Shown: positions 27,746 to 35,694 of the stretch, one piece after another
How positions within the stretch are numbered: position 1 is the stretch's first letter
How the letters are laid out: each line of letters starts with the position of its first letter
Assembly: GCA_965222205.1 (NCBI GenBank)
Contig: OZ244932.1
Span: 3,100,001 to 3,164,000, forward strand
Direction of reading: 5' to 3'
Origin: RHLJ01 sp965222205
GTDB taxonomy: Bacteria; Bacteroidota; Rhodothermia; Balneolales; Balneolaceae
Length of the DNA: 64,000 nt
Made by a program: the position numbers and the translations under genes
Notes under the pieces: generated by a model
What the model was told of the DNA's origin: nothing
The model's input: the letters and a program-made list of their open reading frames with translations, nothing else
Databases searched by the model: none

Positions 27746-28756
27746 GTGCAAAATCCCCTGTTAAACCCCTCTGAAAAAGAAGACGCTTTTGAGCAAACGG
27801 TACGCCCCTCAAGCCTAGATGAGTTTATTGGTCAGCATAAAGCGATTTCTAACCTCAGTGTGTTTATAAAGGCAGCTAAACAGCGGGGCGATGCACTCGA
27901 TCATGTGATTCTCTCCGGACCTCCGGGACTTGGTAAAACGACCCTTTCTTACATTATAGCTCAGGAAATGGGGGTGACGATCCGGCCAACAACCGGACCT
28001 GTTCTCGAAAAACCCGGCGATTTAGCGGGAATGCTTACCAATCTGGAAGAAGGCGATGTATTATTTATTGATGAAATTCATCGCCTGAATCCGGTGATTG
28101 AAGAGTATCTCTACTCAGCAATGGAAGATTTTAAACTGGATATTGTGATTGATTCCGGCCCCAATGCGCGTAGTATTCAGATTGAACTGAATCATTTTAC
28201 CCTTGTTGGTGCTACTACCCGAAAGGGAATGCTAACTGCTCCTCTCCGTGCACGCTTTGGAATTGACATGCGCCTAGATTATTACGATGTGGAGCTGCTC
28301 CAGAGAATTGCACTTCGTTCGGCGCACATCATGGGGTTTGGAATTACCGATCAGGGAGCGCATGAAATTGCCAGCCGAAGTCGTGGCACGCCCCGAATTG
28401 TGAACAAGCTGCTTCGCCGAACCAGAGATTTTGCCCAGGTAGACGGGCTGGATACCATAGACCAGAAAATTGCTGATAAAGCGCTTAACGCATTGGATGT
28501 AGATTCTAACGGACTCGACGAAATGGATGTGAGAATGCTTCGCGCTATCATCGAAAACTATAAAGGTGGTCCAGTTGGCTTAAGTACGCTTGGTGTTGCC
28601 GTTGGTGAAGATAAAGGAACCATTGAGGAAGTTTATGAGCCATATCTCATTAAAGAAGGTTTTTTGCAGCGCACTCCAAAAGGCCGTGTAGCTACCGCAA
28701 AAGCATATCAATATTTGGGGATTTCTAATTCCGGGGATGGAAGTCTTTTTGATTGA
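27746..28756 (+). CDS. ruvB: Holliday junction branch-migration helicase RuvB
   Basis: RuvB is the AAA+ motor that drives branch migration with RuvA. Visible are Walker A GPPGLGKTT, Walker B LFIDEIHRLNP, sensor 1 VGATTRKGML, the arginine finger region APLRARFGI, and the C-terminal winged helix (GPVGLSTLGVAVGE through GFLQRTPKGRVAT). The length of 336 residues is standard. The start is a GTG at 27746. It stands alone between ppk1 and metK. Confidence 0.96.
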   Translation: MQNPLLNPSEKEDAFEQTVRPSSLDEFIGQHKAISNLSVFIKAAKQRGDALDHVILSGPPGLGKTTLSYIIAQEMGVTIRPTTGPVLEKPGDLAGMLTNLEEGDVLFIDEIHRLNPVIEEYLYSAMEDFKLDIVIDSGPNARSIQIELNHFTLVGATTRKGMLTAPLRARFGIDMRLDYYDVELLQRIALRSAHIMGFGITDQGAHEIASRSRGTPRIVNKLLRRTRDFAQVDGLDTIDQKIADKALNALDVDSNGLDEMDVRMLRAIIENYKGGPVGLSTLGVAVGEDKGTIEEVYEPYLIKEGFLQRTPKGRVATAKAYQYLGISNSGDGSLFD

Positions 28757-28792
28757 TCATTATCATATAGAACTAATCAAAAAGACTTTGTC

Positions 28793-28813
28793 ATCCCGGA
28801 CTTGATCCGGGAT
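28793..28813. repeat. Intergenic palindrome, CCCGGA/TCCGGG type
   Basis: ATCCCGGA (28793-28800) and TCCGGGAT (28806-28813) form a perfect 8-bp stem with a 5-base loop, 36 bases after the ruvB stop. The sequence resembles the small REP-like palindromes common between bacterial genes. It may serve as the ruvB terminator, but there is no T-run. Confidence 0.55.
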
Positions 28814-28875
28814 CTCTCGAGGATGAACTATTGTTCAGAGAAAGAGTCAAATGTAAGTTATTATTCTTCACAGAT

Positions 28876-28914
28876 GCTGAATCCTACGCGGGAGTACCTT
28901 CGGCAAAGTTCAGC
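28876..28914. repeat. Intergenic palindromic repeat, GCTGAA/TTCAGC
   Basis: GCTGAA (28876-28881) pairs with TTCAGC (28909-28914) around a loop containing CTTCGG. This looks like a second dispersed intergenic repeat unit placed next to the CCCGGA palindrome. A further short palindrome, GGCTAA-aa-TTAGCC, lies at 28943-28956. The 277-base ruvB-metK gap otherwise holds no gene, and no SAM riboswitch was recognised. Confidence 0.45.
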
Positions 28915-29033
28915 AAGACAACTAACAGTAGCTAAGAATAAAGGCTAAAATTAGCCCCTGTTTTCATTCCAAATCTTCTTACATTTAGCGCTCTTTTTGT
29001 AATCGAAAGTACCTTATTAAGAGTTTATTACGC

Positions 29034-30158
29034 ATGAAAAATCTATTTACTTCCGAGTCGGTGTCTGAAGGGCATCCTGATAAAGTTTCTGATCAAATTT
29101 CTGACGCCATTCTGGATGCGCTGTTATCAGAAGATCCTAAATCCCGGGTAGCCGTTGAAACCTTTGTAACTACCGGACTGGCCGTAGTTGGGGGCGAAGT
29201 TACCACCGAAGCCTATGTGGATGTAAAGGAGATTGTTCGTGAGGTAATCAGGGACATCGGGTACACAAAAGCCTCGTACAGATTTGATGCCGAAAGCTGT
29301 GGCGTACTTTCAGCCATACACACCCAAAGCCCGGACATTGCAATGGGGGTTGATCGTGATGGTGCGGGTGATCAGGGCATGATGTTCGGTTATGCGTCAA
29401 AAGAGACGCCAGAATATATGCCCATGCCGCTTCAGTTTTCACATAGCTTGTTGAAGGAGCTGGCCCGCATCCGTAAAAAAACAGATTTGATGACTTATCT
29501 TGGTCCCGATAGCAAGAGCCAGGTTACGATTGAATACGATGCAAATGGAAAACCTTCCCGTATTGACACCATCGTACTTTCTACTCAACATGATGCCGAT
29601 GTGGAACAACCACAGATTCATGAAGACATTAAAAACATCCTGATCAAAAATGTAATTCCGGCAGAATTGATTGATGCAGAAACGAAGTACCATATCAATC
29701 CAACCGGGAAGTTTGTGATTGGTGGTCCACATGGCGATGCCGGGCTCACCGGACGAAAAATTATTGTAGATACCTACGGCGGATTTGGTGCCCATGGTGG
29801 TGGAGCATTCTCCGGAAAAGATCCTTCCAAAGTAGATCGCAGTGCGGCTTATGCTGCCCGACATATTGCCAAGAACTTAGTGGCCGCCGGACTTGCTGAA
29901 GAATGCCTCGTTCAACTTGCCTATGCTATTGGAGTAGCCGAGCCGGTTTCCATCAGTGTGAATTCTTATGGCACCGGAGCGAAGAGCGATATTGAACTCG
30001 CAGAATTGGTTGTTAAGACTTTCGACTGCACCCCGAAAGGAATCATAGAACGCTTTGACTTACTCCGACCTATTTACCGACCAACTGCGGCTTATGGTCA
30101 CTTCGGCAGGGAAGAATTCCCCTGGGAGAAGTTGGATTTTGTGGGTCGGTTGGTTTAA
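29034..30158 (+). CDS. metK: S-adenosylmethionine synthetase
   Basis: MetK makes SAM from methionine and ATP in the cytosol. Diagnostic blocks are present: ESVSEGHPDKVSDQISDAIL at the N-terminus, GAGDQGMMFGYA, GGPHGDAGLTGRKII, GGGAFSGKDPSKVDRS and a C-terminal FGREEFPWEK. The 374-residue length is close to the usual about 384. It is a single gene after a 277-base repeat-bearing gap; no riboswitch is seen upstream. Confidence 0.97.
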   Translation: MKNLFTSESVSEGHPDKVSDQISDAILDALLSEDPKSRVAVETFVTTGLAVVGGEVTTEAYVDVKEIVREVIRDIGYTKASYRFDAESCGVLSAIHTQSPDIAMGVDRDGAGDQGMMFGYASKETPEYMPMPLQFSHSLLKELARIRKKTDLMTYLGPDSKSQVTIEYDANGKPSRIDTIVLSTQHDADVEQPQIHEDIKNILIKNVIPAELIDAETKYHINPTGKFVIGGPHGDAGLTGRKIIVDTYGGFGAHGGGAFSGKDPSKVDRSAAYAARHIAKNLVAAGLAEECLVQLAYAIGVAEPVSISVNSYGTGAKSDIELAELVVKTFDCTPKGIIERFDLLRPIYRPTAAYGHFGREEFPWEKLDFVGRLV

Positions 30159-30560
30159 CCATTCACGAGCGGTAGTGAAGTGATCTTCCTGGCCTACATC
30201 GGGAGATTCATCATTTCTAGTTACAGTGATTTCATGCAACGAGCGCAACGTACCCGCATTATATCCGAAGACCTTTCTTATGTACTTTTGTGTGGACAAA
30301 AGTACCAAAAACCACCGTCTATGACTGCTTCACAGGCTTGTTAAAGATTCCACTTAATAAATCCAATGGTCCATGTTCGTAAGTGCCAGATTTATGCTTC
30401 CTGCCGGTGTGGATTTATTCCCCTTCGGGACGTCGAATCTTCAACTTCACTGATCCGCTCACCAGTCTAAGGCCGGATTTTACTCCCATTCGCGAGCGGT
30501 GGCGAAGTGATCTCCCTGGTCTACATCGGCGTCCCGAATTCTCGGGACTTCTCGCAAAGG
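30159..30560. repeat. Repeat-rich gap between metK and the integron integrase
   Basis: This 402-base stretch has no convincing gene. It holds two degenerate direct repeats of about 44 bases (30160-30203 and 30487-30530, sharing GAGCGGT, GAAGTGATCT and CTACATCGG). It also has a perfect 10-bp palindrome GTACTTTTGT/ACAAAAGTAC (30282-30305) and a 7-bp palindrome GTCCCGA/TCGGGAC (30531-30548). It marks the left border of the integron and looks like an accumulation of dispersed intergenic repeats. Confidence 0.6.
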
Positions 30561-31523
30561 TTAGAGCGTATCCGCCGGGCTTTTAATGTAGTTTCCCCCT
30601 TTGTTGAGAACATGGGTATAAATCATGGTGGTTTTAAGATTTTTATGTCCCAGCAGTTCCTGTACCGTTCTTATGTCGTAGCCATTTTGTAGAAGATGCG
30701 TTGCAAAACTATGGCGAAAAGTATGGGCTGATACTTTTTTTGTGATTTCTGTTTTCTTTACTGCCTTCTTGATTTCCTTATTTATCCAGGAAGCAGAAAT
30801 ATGATAGCGATGCTTTAACTTTGTTCTTGGGTCTGTGGACCGGGCCAATGATGGAAATACATATTGCCATCTCAGTTGTGCACTTTCATTGGGGTATTTC
30901 TTATTTAACGCTTTCGGAAGTAATGTTTTTCCATACCCTGCTTTTAAATCTCTTTGGTGAAGAAGTCTTACTTTATCTAACTGCTTTTTTAAAAGGGGTA
31001 TAGCAATTTTTGGAAGTAAAGTAACCCGGTCTTTATTTCCTTTTCCAGACCGAACCCAAAGTTGTTGGTATTCAAAATCAACATCTTGAACTCTTAATCT
31101 TACACATTCTGTAATCCTCATGCCCGAACCAAATAATAGGATTACAAGCAGGTAGGGAAGTCCTGATAAATTTTCGATAATAGCGGCGGCTTCTTTGTGT
31201 GAAAGAACTATGGGCAGGCGCTCGGGTTTCTTTGCTCTTTTAAGCTTATCGAGCTTTAGAGAAGGTTTTAATAATACCTGTTTATACAAAAACACAAGCG
31301 CTGAAAGTGCTTGATTTTGAGTTGACGCTGCTACATTTCTTTCATTAGCGAGATAATTCAGATAGCTTTCTACGTCCTTGTCATTTAGTTCTTTGGGATG
31401 GGTAGTACTATGGTAGCGAATATATTTTACAATCCAATTTATATATGCCTGCTCTGTACGGTAGCTATAATTACGCCTTCTTATTTCTCTCCTAACATGA
31501 TCTAACAATTTAGACTTACCCAT
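30561..31523 (-). CDS. intI: Integron integrase IntI (tyrosine recombinase)
   Basis: The 320-residue protein matches the IntI family along its length: RTEQAYINWIVKYIRYH, ERNVAASTQNQALSALVFLY, and the catalytic residues R136 (GSGMRITEC), H267 and R270 (AHTFRHSFATHL), H293 (LLGHKN) and nucleophile Y302 (TTMIYTHVLNKGG). The IntI-specific insertion between the second and third catalytic patches is present (DLKAGYGKTLLP, RWQYVFPSLARSTDPR). All catalytic residues are intact, so it should be active. It recombines attI with attC sites folded from one strand. It is divergent from the cassette array, as expected. Confidence 0.95.
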   Translation of the reverse strand: MGKSKLLDHVRREIRRRNYSYRTEQAYINWIVKYIRYHSTTHPKELNDKDVESYLNYLANERNVAASTQNQALSALVFLYKQVLLKPSLKLDKLKRAKKPERLPIVLSHKEAAAIIENLSGLPYLLVILLFGSGMRITECVRLRVQDVDFEYQQLWVRSGKGNKDRVTLLPKIAIPLLKKQLDKVRLLHQRDLKAGYGKTLLPKALNKKYPNESAQLRWQYVFPSLARSTDPRTKLKHRYHISASWINKEIKKAVKKTEITKKVSAHTFRHSFATHLLQNGYDIRTVQELLGHKNLKTTMIYTHVLNKGGNYIKSPADTL

Positions 31524-31596
31524 TAGTTGTTGGTTTATTTAGATGTTTTACTATCTTGTAAGACCAGTTAGCGAGATATTCCTTACAAAAATAAAT

Positions 31597-31739
31597 GGAT
31601 TTTATTGCGACAAGAAATGCTCTAAATTGGACTGATAAAATCCAAAGAATGATGTTTAAGCTAAATCAAGGTACATTTAAGGATTTTATTGGGACAAGCA
31701 GGGAAAATCCTCGTTTGTATAATATTATGTTATACCCAC
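31597..31739 (+). other. attI recombination site with direct repeats
   Basis: Two near-identical 18-base repeats GGATTTTATTGSGACAAG lie at 31597-31614 and 31681-31698, and an inverted partial copy ATAAAATCC at 31635-31643. The crossover is G31729/T31730, in GTTATACCCAC. The eleven bases 31729-31739 are exactly complementary to the R'' of attC1 at 32334-32344, which proves that the first cassette was joined here. Direct repeats beside the crossover are the usual accessory IntI sites of attI. Confidence 0.8.
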
Positions 31740-31808
31740 TACAATAATGGTTCTCACTTCCAGTTCTCTTAAGTAATAATTACATTCAGGTAAACTAACT
31801 CATTTATT

Positions 31809-32042
31809 ATGATTACCGATTTCAAAGAGATAGAAAATTCTGCCTTAAATCTTGACCGGAAGAATAAAGCCCGCCTGGCTGATAAATTATTACAAAGTAT
31901 TCATGGTAAAATTGATCCTGAAATAGAACAGGCTTGGATTGATGAAGTTCAAAAGAGAAAGGAATCGCTTAAATCAGGAGACGCCTCTCTTCACTCAGCT
32001 ACTGAAGTTTTAAAAGAAGCGAGAAAACGTATTCAAAAGTGA
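31809..32042 (+). CDS. Antitoxin, addiction-module component family
   Basis: This 77-residue protein (start MITDFKEIENSALNLDRK, tail EVLKEARKRIQK) fits the short all-helical addiction-module antitoxins that pair with RelE/ParE toxins: a KARLADKLLQSIHG helix and an IDPEIEQAWIDEVQKR segment. It binds and blocks the toxin encoded right after it, with a GTGA overlap. It is the first gene of cassette 1 and has its own leader between the cassette start at 31730 and the ATG. Confidence 0.82.
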   Translation: MITDFKEIENSALNLDRKNKARLADKLLQSIHGKIDPEIEQAWIDEVQKRKESLKSGDASLHSATEVLKEARKRIQK

Positions 32043-32329
32043 CTATTAAATTTCATTCAGAAGCCAGAAAAGAATTCTTTGAAACTTCGGAATACTACGA
32101 GGAACAGGTTGTTGGCCTTGGGGATGATTTTATTGATGAAGTAGAAAAAGTTTTAGATGTCATTGAACAACAACCTTCATCCGGAACTAAAATCACTAAA
32201 ACAGAACGAAGATTTTTAGTTTCACGCTTTCCGTATGGAATCATCTACTCTGTGGAAGATGAGCTTATTACCATATTTGCCGTTATGAATTTAAGGCGAA
32301 AGCCAGGGTACTGGGAATCTCGAACCTAA
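32039..32329 (+). CDS. RelE/ParE-family toxin
   Basis: The 96-residue toxin starts at a GTG inside the antitoxin stop (GTGA). The fold motifs are FHSEARKEFFETSEYYEEQ at the N-terminus, the basic RRFLVSRFPYGIIYSV strand and the terminal VMNLRRKPGYWESR, all standard for ParE-type toxins. Targets are gyrase or mRNA at the ribosome; the sequence does not decide. As an integron cassette it can stabilise the array against loss. Confidence 0.85.
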   Translation: MTIKFHSEARKEFFETSEYYEEQVVGLGDDFIDEVEKVLDVIEQQPSSGTKITKTERRFLVSRFPYGIIYSVEDELITIFAVMNLRRKPGYWESRT

Positions 32330-32333
32330 AACC

Positions 32334-32462
32334 GTGGGTATAACAAAGCGTTTTAAATCGGACGCGGACGGGGTTCGATGGAAACTTGATTGCAAGGAAT
32401 TAATTTCGCTATTTCAAATAAATTATAATCCCCGCGCCGTTTAAACGCTGGGGCGTTAGTAC
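32334..32462 (+). repeat. attC1, intact cassette recombination site
   Basis: R'' is GTATAAC (32338-32344) and R' is GTTAGTA with cleavage after G32455. L'' (AAGCGTTTTAAATCGGACGCGG) in parts pairs with L' (CCGCGCCG then TTTAAACGC), leaving a central variable segment. The length of about 129 bases is in the long attC range. It is the only attC of the array without an insertion sequence. At the site where IS-B sits in other attCs it reads CGCCG-TT-TAAACGC instead of CGCCG-CT-TAAACGC. Confidence 0.88.
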
Positions 32463-32483
32463 GCTTTTAAATAACACTCTAGC

Positions 32484-32780
32484 ATGGAAGCAGTCTTAGA
32501 CATATTTGTTTTATCAAGTCCATTGTTATGGATCATTAGTTTGGTGGCTTTAAGTGGTTGGAAACATTTTTGGAAATTTTTCTTTGCGAATCTGTTCATT
32601 CTAGTGTCGTATTTCTACATCTTATTATTTACAAACTTGATTGAATTAGGTCACGATGAATATGGATTAGTTGCATTAGGTACCACTTTACTAACTATTT
32701 CTACACATGTATTACTCGGGTTCTTATTCGCAATGACATATAAATTTCGCAAAAACTCGAAACCACAACCTCAAATGTAA
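32484..32780 (+). CDS. Small membrane protein in cassette 2
   Basis: The 98-residue product has three hydrophobic segments (VLSSPLLWIISLVALSGW, FANLFILVSYFYILLFTNLI, LVALGTTLLTISTHVLLGFL) and a short basic tail (KFRKNSKPQPQ). No family was recognised. It fills cassette 2, whose start TTAGTACGC at 32456 matches the R'' at 32783-32792. Small membrane proteins of unknown role are typical cassette cargo. Confidence 0.65.
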   Translation: MEAVLDIFVLSSPLLWIISLVALSGWKHFWKFFFANLFILVSYFYILLFTNLIELGHDEYGLVALGTTLLTISTHVLLGFLFAMTYKFRKNSKPQPQM

Positions 32781-32792
32781 CAGCGTACTAAC

Positions 32793-33079
32793 ATCTTTAA
32801 AAAGGACATTGTCAAGGGCACATAGTTTCCCCACCGTAGCTGTTACGTACTCGTGATATTCATGAAGGCAGAACGCTCCCTTTCCCTACTAATGGCATGG
32901 TCGGCTGGGTGATCTTTCCGGCGCTACCGGCGTCCAAACATCTTTGCGGGCTTGTTTCCGCCGCTCCGGGCGGAACTGTTCCGAACCCCGGAACCATCCC
33001 AGATCTGTAGCCGAACCAACAACCCATTTCCCAATCAAACAGTGCGGATTGATACCTCCCTACATGGAGGCTCTTCCTG
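32793..33079 (-). ncRNA. Candidate seek/bridge RNA region of IS-A, copy 1
   Basis: IS1111-type elements encode their guide RNA in the noncoding region downstream of the transposase. Here that region is 287 bases without a convincing gene. On the minus strand TTAGTA (32892-32887) and AGCGTT (32877-32872) lie 9 bases apart. They correspond to the two halves of the target GTACTAAC/AAGCGTTT, one in each orientation. The match is short and copy 2 has only TTAG on that side, so this is tentative. Confidence 0.4.
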
Positions 33080-34141
33080 TTATGCGTTCGGGCTTATGGG
33101 TTGTGGCCAGTAGTTTTGAGTGGTAACCTTCGTCTTCCTGCCTTTAAATCCTTTATAGTTTTCTTCTTTGCTCAGCATATGCCAGACGATCCTCGCCAGC
33201 TCTTTACCCACCACCGTGCGCGCCACGTGCTTGCCGCTTCGCCGGGTTACTTTCCTATAAAACTCTTTGACCACCGGGTAATCCCGGTAGGCAATGATGG
33301 CGGCCTGATTGAAAGCGATCCGCAGGTAGCGGTTGCCATCTTTATTCTTACTGCGGTGGCGGTGTTTCCCGCCCGAATCCTTTGCCCCCGGCACCAACCG
33401 GCAATAACTGACAAATTGTTTGGCCGAGGGGAAGCGGGTGATATCCCCGATCTCGGCCACCACCGTCCAGGCGCAGACCATCCCGAACCCGGGAAGGACC
33501 TTAAGCTGCTCTACCTGAGTGTGAAACCCGGTTTGTTCTTCGATCGCTTGTTCCAACGCTTTGATGTGATCCTGAGTCAATCGAATGTGATCCAGTAGTA
33601 ACTGTGCCTCTATCCAGGCCACTTCTGGCAACTGGTGCTCCAAGAAGTTACCAAGTTTACCCAGGTAGCGCCAACCTACATCCTGAATGATCACATTATA
33701 CTTCGCCGCCAGCTGCCACAGGCTAGACTGCAATCCGGACCGTCGACCGATCATTCGCAGCCGGCCACGGGTGAGTTCACGAAGATCCCGCTGGTCGGGC
33801 CGGCATTGATGGGCTTCGGGAATCAACCCTGCTCGGAGCAACTCGGCAAGGGTACGCGCATCCACCGAGTCCGTCTTTACCTTGGCGTAGCTGATGGCTT
33901 TAAGCATCTTGGCGTGAGCCAGTGTTAATGGAATCTGGTGAGCACGGCACCAATCACTCACCCAATACCAATAGCTGGTGCATTCCACCACGGCCTGAAC
34001 AGGCCCGGTAAAGCGTTCAAAAAACCGGGCAAGGTGAGCTGGAGTATTGCTCATTCTTTCCTCCGCCAATAACTTTCCGTTGTCATTAATGGCTACAAGT
34101 GTCATATTTCGGCTATGTACATCGATTCCTACGTGAATCAT
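33080..34141 (-). CDS. IS110-superfamily transposase (IS-A), copy 1
   Basis: The 353-residue recombinase has the RuvC-like DEDD domain at the N-terminus (D7 in HVGIDVHS, E53 in AVVECTSYW, D91 and D94 in VKTDSVDARTLAE). The C-terminal transposase_20 domain is also present (LPGFGMVCAWTVVAEIGD, FVSYCRLVPGAKDSGGKHRH, the latter holding the catalytic serine region). A strong ribosome site AGGGAGGA precedes the ATG at 34141. Protein identical to the copy at 37180-38241. Catalytic residues are intact, so it is likely active. Confidence 0.92.
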   Translation of the reverse strand: MIHVGIDVHSRNMTLVAINDNGKLLAEERMSNTPAHLARFFERFTGPVQAVVECTSYWYWVSDWCRAHQIPLTLAHAKMLKAISYAKVKTDSVDARTLAELLRAGLIPEAHQCRPDQRDLRELTRGRLRMIGRRSGLQSSLWQLAAKYNVIIQDVGWRYLGKLGNFLEHQLPEVAWIEAQLLLDHIRLTQDHIKALEQAIEEQTGFHTQVEQLKVLPGFGMVCAWTVVAEIGDITRFPSAKQFVSYCRLVPGAKDSGGKHRHRSKNKDGNRYLRIAFNQAAIIAYRDYPVVKEFYRKVTRRSGKHVARTVVGKELARIVWHMLSKEENYKGFKGRKTKVTTQNYWPQPISPNA

Positions 34142-34354
34142 GGTGTCCTCCCTGGTTTGTTGATGTCAAAACTACAATCTAGGTGGGGACATCCTTTTTG
34201 TAAAGATCAAGCGTTTCAAGTCGGACGCAGGTATAGTTCGCTGGAAAGCTTGTGAGCAATAAAATTAATCCGTTACTTCAATAAAAAACCGAGAACCTGC
34301 GCCGCTCATATCTTTCAAAAAGTACGTATTGTACCAGCAAGACAAACAGATAAC

Positions 34355-34508
34355 GAGAGGCAGTAGCACCGATCGCCGCTAATTATTGCACGTAGTTTAC
34401 GATGCCGGGTTTAAGGAATCCCTGCCTTTCGTCACTCCTTCAGATCCTCAACAGTACTTATGTATCATAGGTTACCTATGAATACCCGATAAACGATGAG
34501 CAATGGAG
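34355..34508 (+). ncRNA. Predicted bridge RNA of IS-B, copy 1
   Basis: First loop: the stem GAGAGGCAG (34355-34363) with CTGCCTTTC (34422-34430) encloses CGCCGCT (34374-34380), identical to the left target plus core. An inner hairpin GCACGTA-gtt-TACGaTGC (34388-34405) follows, then GTTTAAG (34409-34415), the reverse complement of the right target CTTAAAC. Second loop: ACAGTAC (34451-34457) equals the IS 3' end (35732-35738). A hairpin CATAGG-tta-CCTATG (34466-34480) follows, then ATGAG (34496-34500), complementary to the IS 5' end CTCAT. A short stem CTCC/GGAG may close it. Guide order matches the published IS621-type logic. The transcript ends are not known. Confidence 0.7.
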
Positions 34509-34563
34509 AAAGAAGTGGTGGTTTCTGCTTGTATAAATCATCCAACTCCTAATGGTATGAGCC

Positions 34564-35694
34564 ATGTTAAAGTATTCCCTGGGTATTGATGTGTCAGCAG
34601 ATTCGTTAGCCTGCTGCCTGTCCACTATCAACCTTCAACAGCACGTGCAGGTGATGTCCACCAAAGCATTCGCCAATTCACCGGCAGGATATAAGGCCCT
34701 GATCCGCTGGACCAGCAAGCACCACCTCCAACAACAGGTGCCATTGGTATGCCTGCTGGAGGCTACCGGTGTGTACTACGAAAACTGCGCCCTGGCGTTA
34801 AGTAAAGCTGGTTTATACGTATCGGTAATCCTCCCCAATAAGTCTAAAAAGTATCTGGAGTCGCTGGGACTCCGGTCTAAAAATGACGCCATTGATGCGA
34901 AGGGATTGGCCCGTATGGGAGCCGAACAAGCCCTGCCTCGCTGGCAGCCTATGAGCGAGTTTTTCTTCACCCTGCGCACCATGACCCGGCAACTGGAAAG
35001 CCTGCAAAAGAATAAAACCAGTCTCTCCAACCAACTCCACGCCACCCAACACAGTATCTACCAGGTTGGGGTAGTTACCCGACAGCTCAAATCGCTGATC
35101 CGGACCTTAGAGAAACAAATGACAAGGCTCGAAAAAGCCATCATCAGCCACTTGAACTCCGACCCGGAGATCACCGAGAAAGTAGCCCACCTGTGTAGCA
35201 TCAAAGGAGTTGGGCTGACAACCGTAGCCATACTTCTGGCAGAAACCAACGGCTTTGCGCTGATGGAAAACATCGGGCAATTGGTGAGCTACAGCGGATA
35301 TGATGTGGTAGAAGATCAGTCGGGCAAACGCATTGGCACCACAAAGATCTCCAAAAAAGGAAATTCACGCATACGACGGGCCTTATATTTTCCGGCCATC
35401 ACCGCGGTGAGCTGTCAGGTTAAACCGTTACACGCCTTGTTTCACCGGACCTACAGTAAACATAACATTAAAATGAAGAGCTACGTGGCGGTACAAAAAA
35501 AGCTCTTAATACTAATGTATACCCTGTGGAAGAAAAATGAACCCTATCGCGAGCCAGATCCGAGAACAGAACATTCCGTTAATGAACCGATCCTGCAAAC
35601 AGATGGCGAAGAAAAAAGAAAGTTCCCCACCAAGGGCGGGGAACCACAAGGTAAACCGCCACATGAAATGACTGTTTCCTTTCTGATGGAATAA
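34564..35694 (+). CDS. IS110-family transposase (IS-B), copy 1
   Basis: The 376-residue recombinase shows the RuvC-like DEDD domain (D9 in LGIDVSADS, E66 in CLLEATGVYYE, D108 and D111 in SKNDAIDAKGLA) and the C-terminal transposase_20 domain (SIKGVGLTTVAILLAETNG, GQLVSYSGYDVVEDQSGK, with the serine of LVSYSGYD). A longer variable tail follows from residue about 325. It is only distantly related to IS-A. The protein is identical to the copy at 38668-39798, which suggests recent movement. Confidence 0.92.
   Translation: MLKYSLGIDVSADSLACCLSTINLQQHVQVMSTKAFANSPAGYKALIRWTSKHHLQQQVPLVCLLEATGVYYENCALALSKAGLYVSVILPNKSKKYLESLGLRSKNDAIDAKGLARMGAEQALPRWQPMSEFFFTLRTMTRQLESLQKNKTSLSNQLHATQHSIYQVGVVTRQLKSLIRTLEKQMTRLEKAIISHLNSDPEITEKVAHLCSIKGVGLTTVAILLAETNGFALMENIGQLVSYSGYDVVEDQSGKRIGTTKISKKGNSRIRRALYFPAITAVSCQVKPLHALFHRTYSKHNIKMKSYVAVQKKLLILMYTLWKKNEPYREPDPRTEHSVNEPILQTDGEEKRKFPTKGGEPQGKPPHEMTVSFLME

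Larger units (their letters stand above)
32793..34208 (-). mobile_element. IS-A copy 1, IS110 superfamily, IS1111-like
   Basis: The 1416-base element has its transposase on the minus strand. It inserted right after the R'' core TAAC and before AAGCGTTT of attC2. Its ends carry imperfect inverted repeats: ATCTTTAAAAAGGACAT on the left and, read inward from the right, ATCTTTACAAAAAGGATGT. Inverted terminal or subterminal repeats plus a long noncoding region at the transposase 3' side (32793-33079) are features of the IS1111 subgroup. Ends were set by comparing both copies and the uninterrupted attC logic, so they may be off by a few bases. Confidence 0.8.

Noticed and set aside
28757..29033. 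SAM riboswitch upstream of metK
   Set aside because: No SAM-I, SAM-II or related consensus was found by eye; the structures seen are simple palindromic repeats.
33101..33598. A 165-codon open frame on the plus strand inside IS-A (and its twin at 37201-37698)
   Set aside because: It lies fully antisense to the transposase in GC-rich sequence and shows no protein family features; it is a shadow of the real gene.
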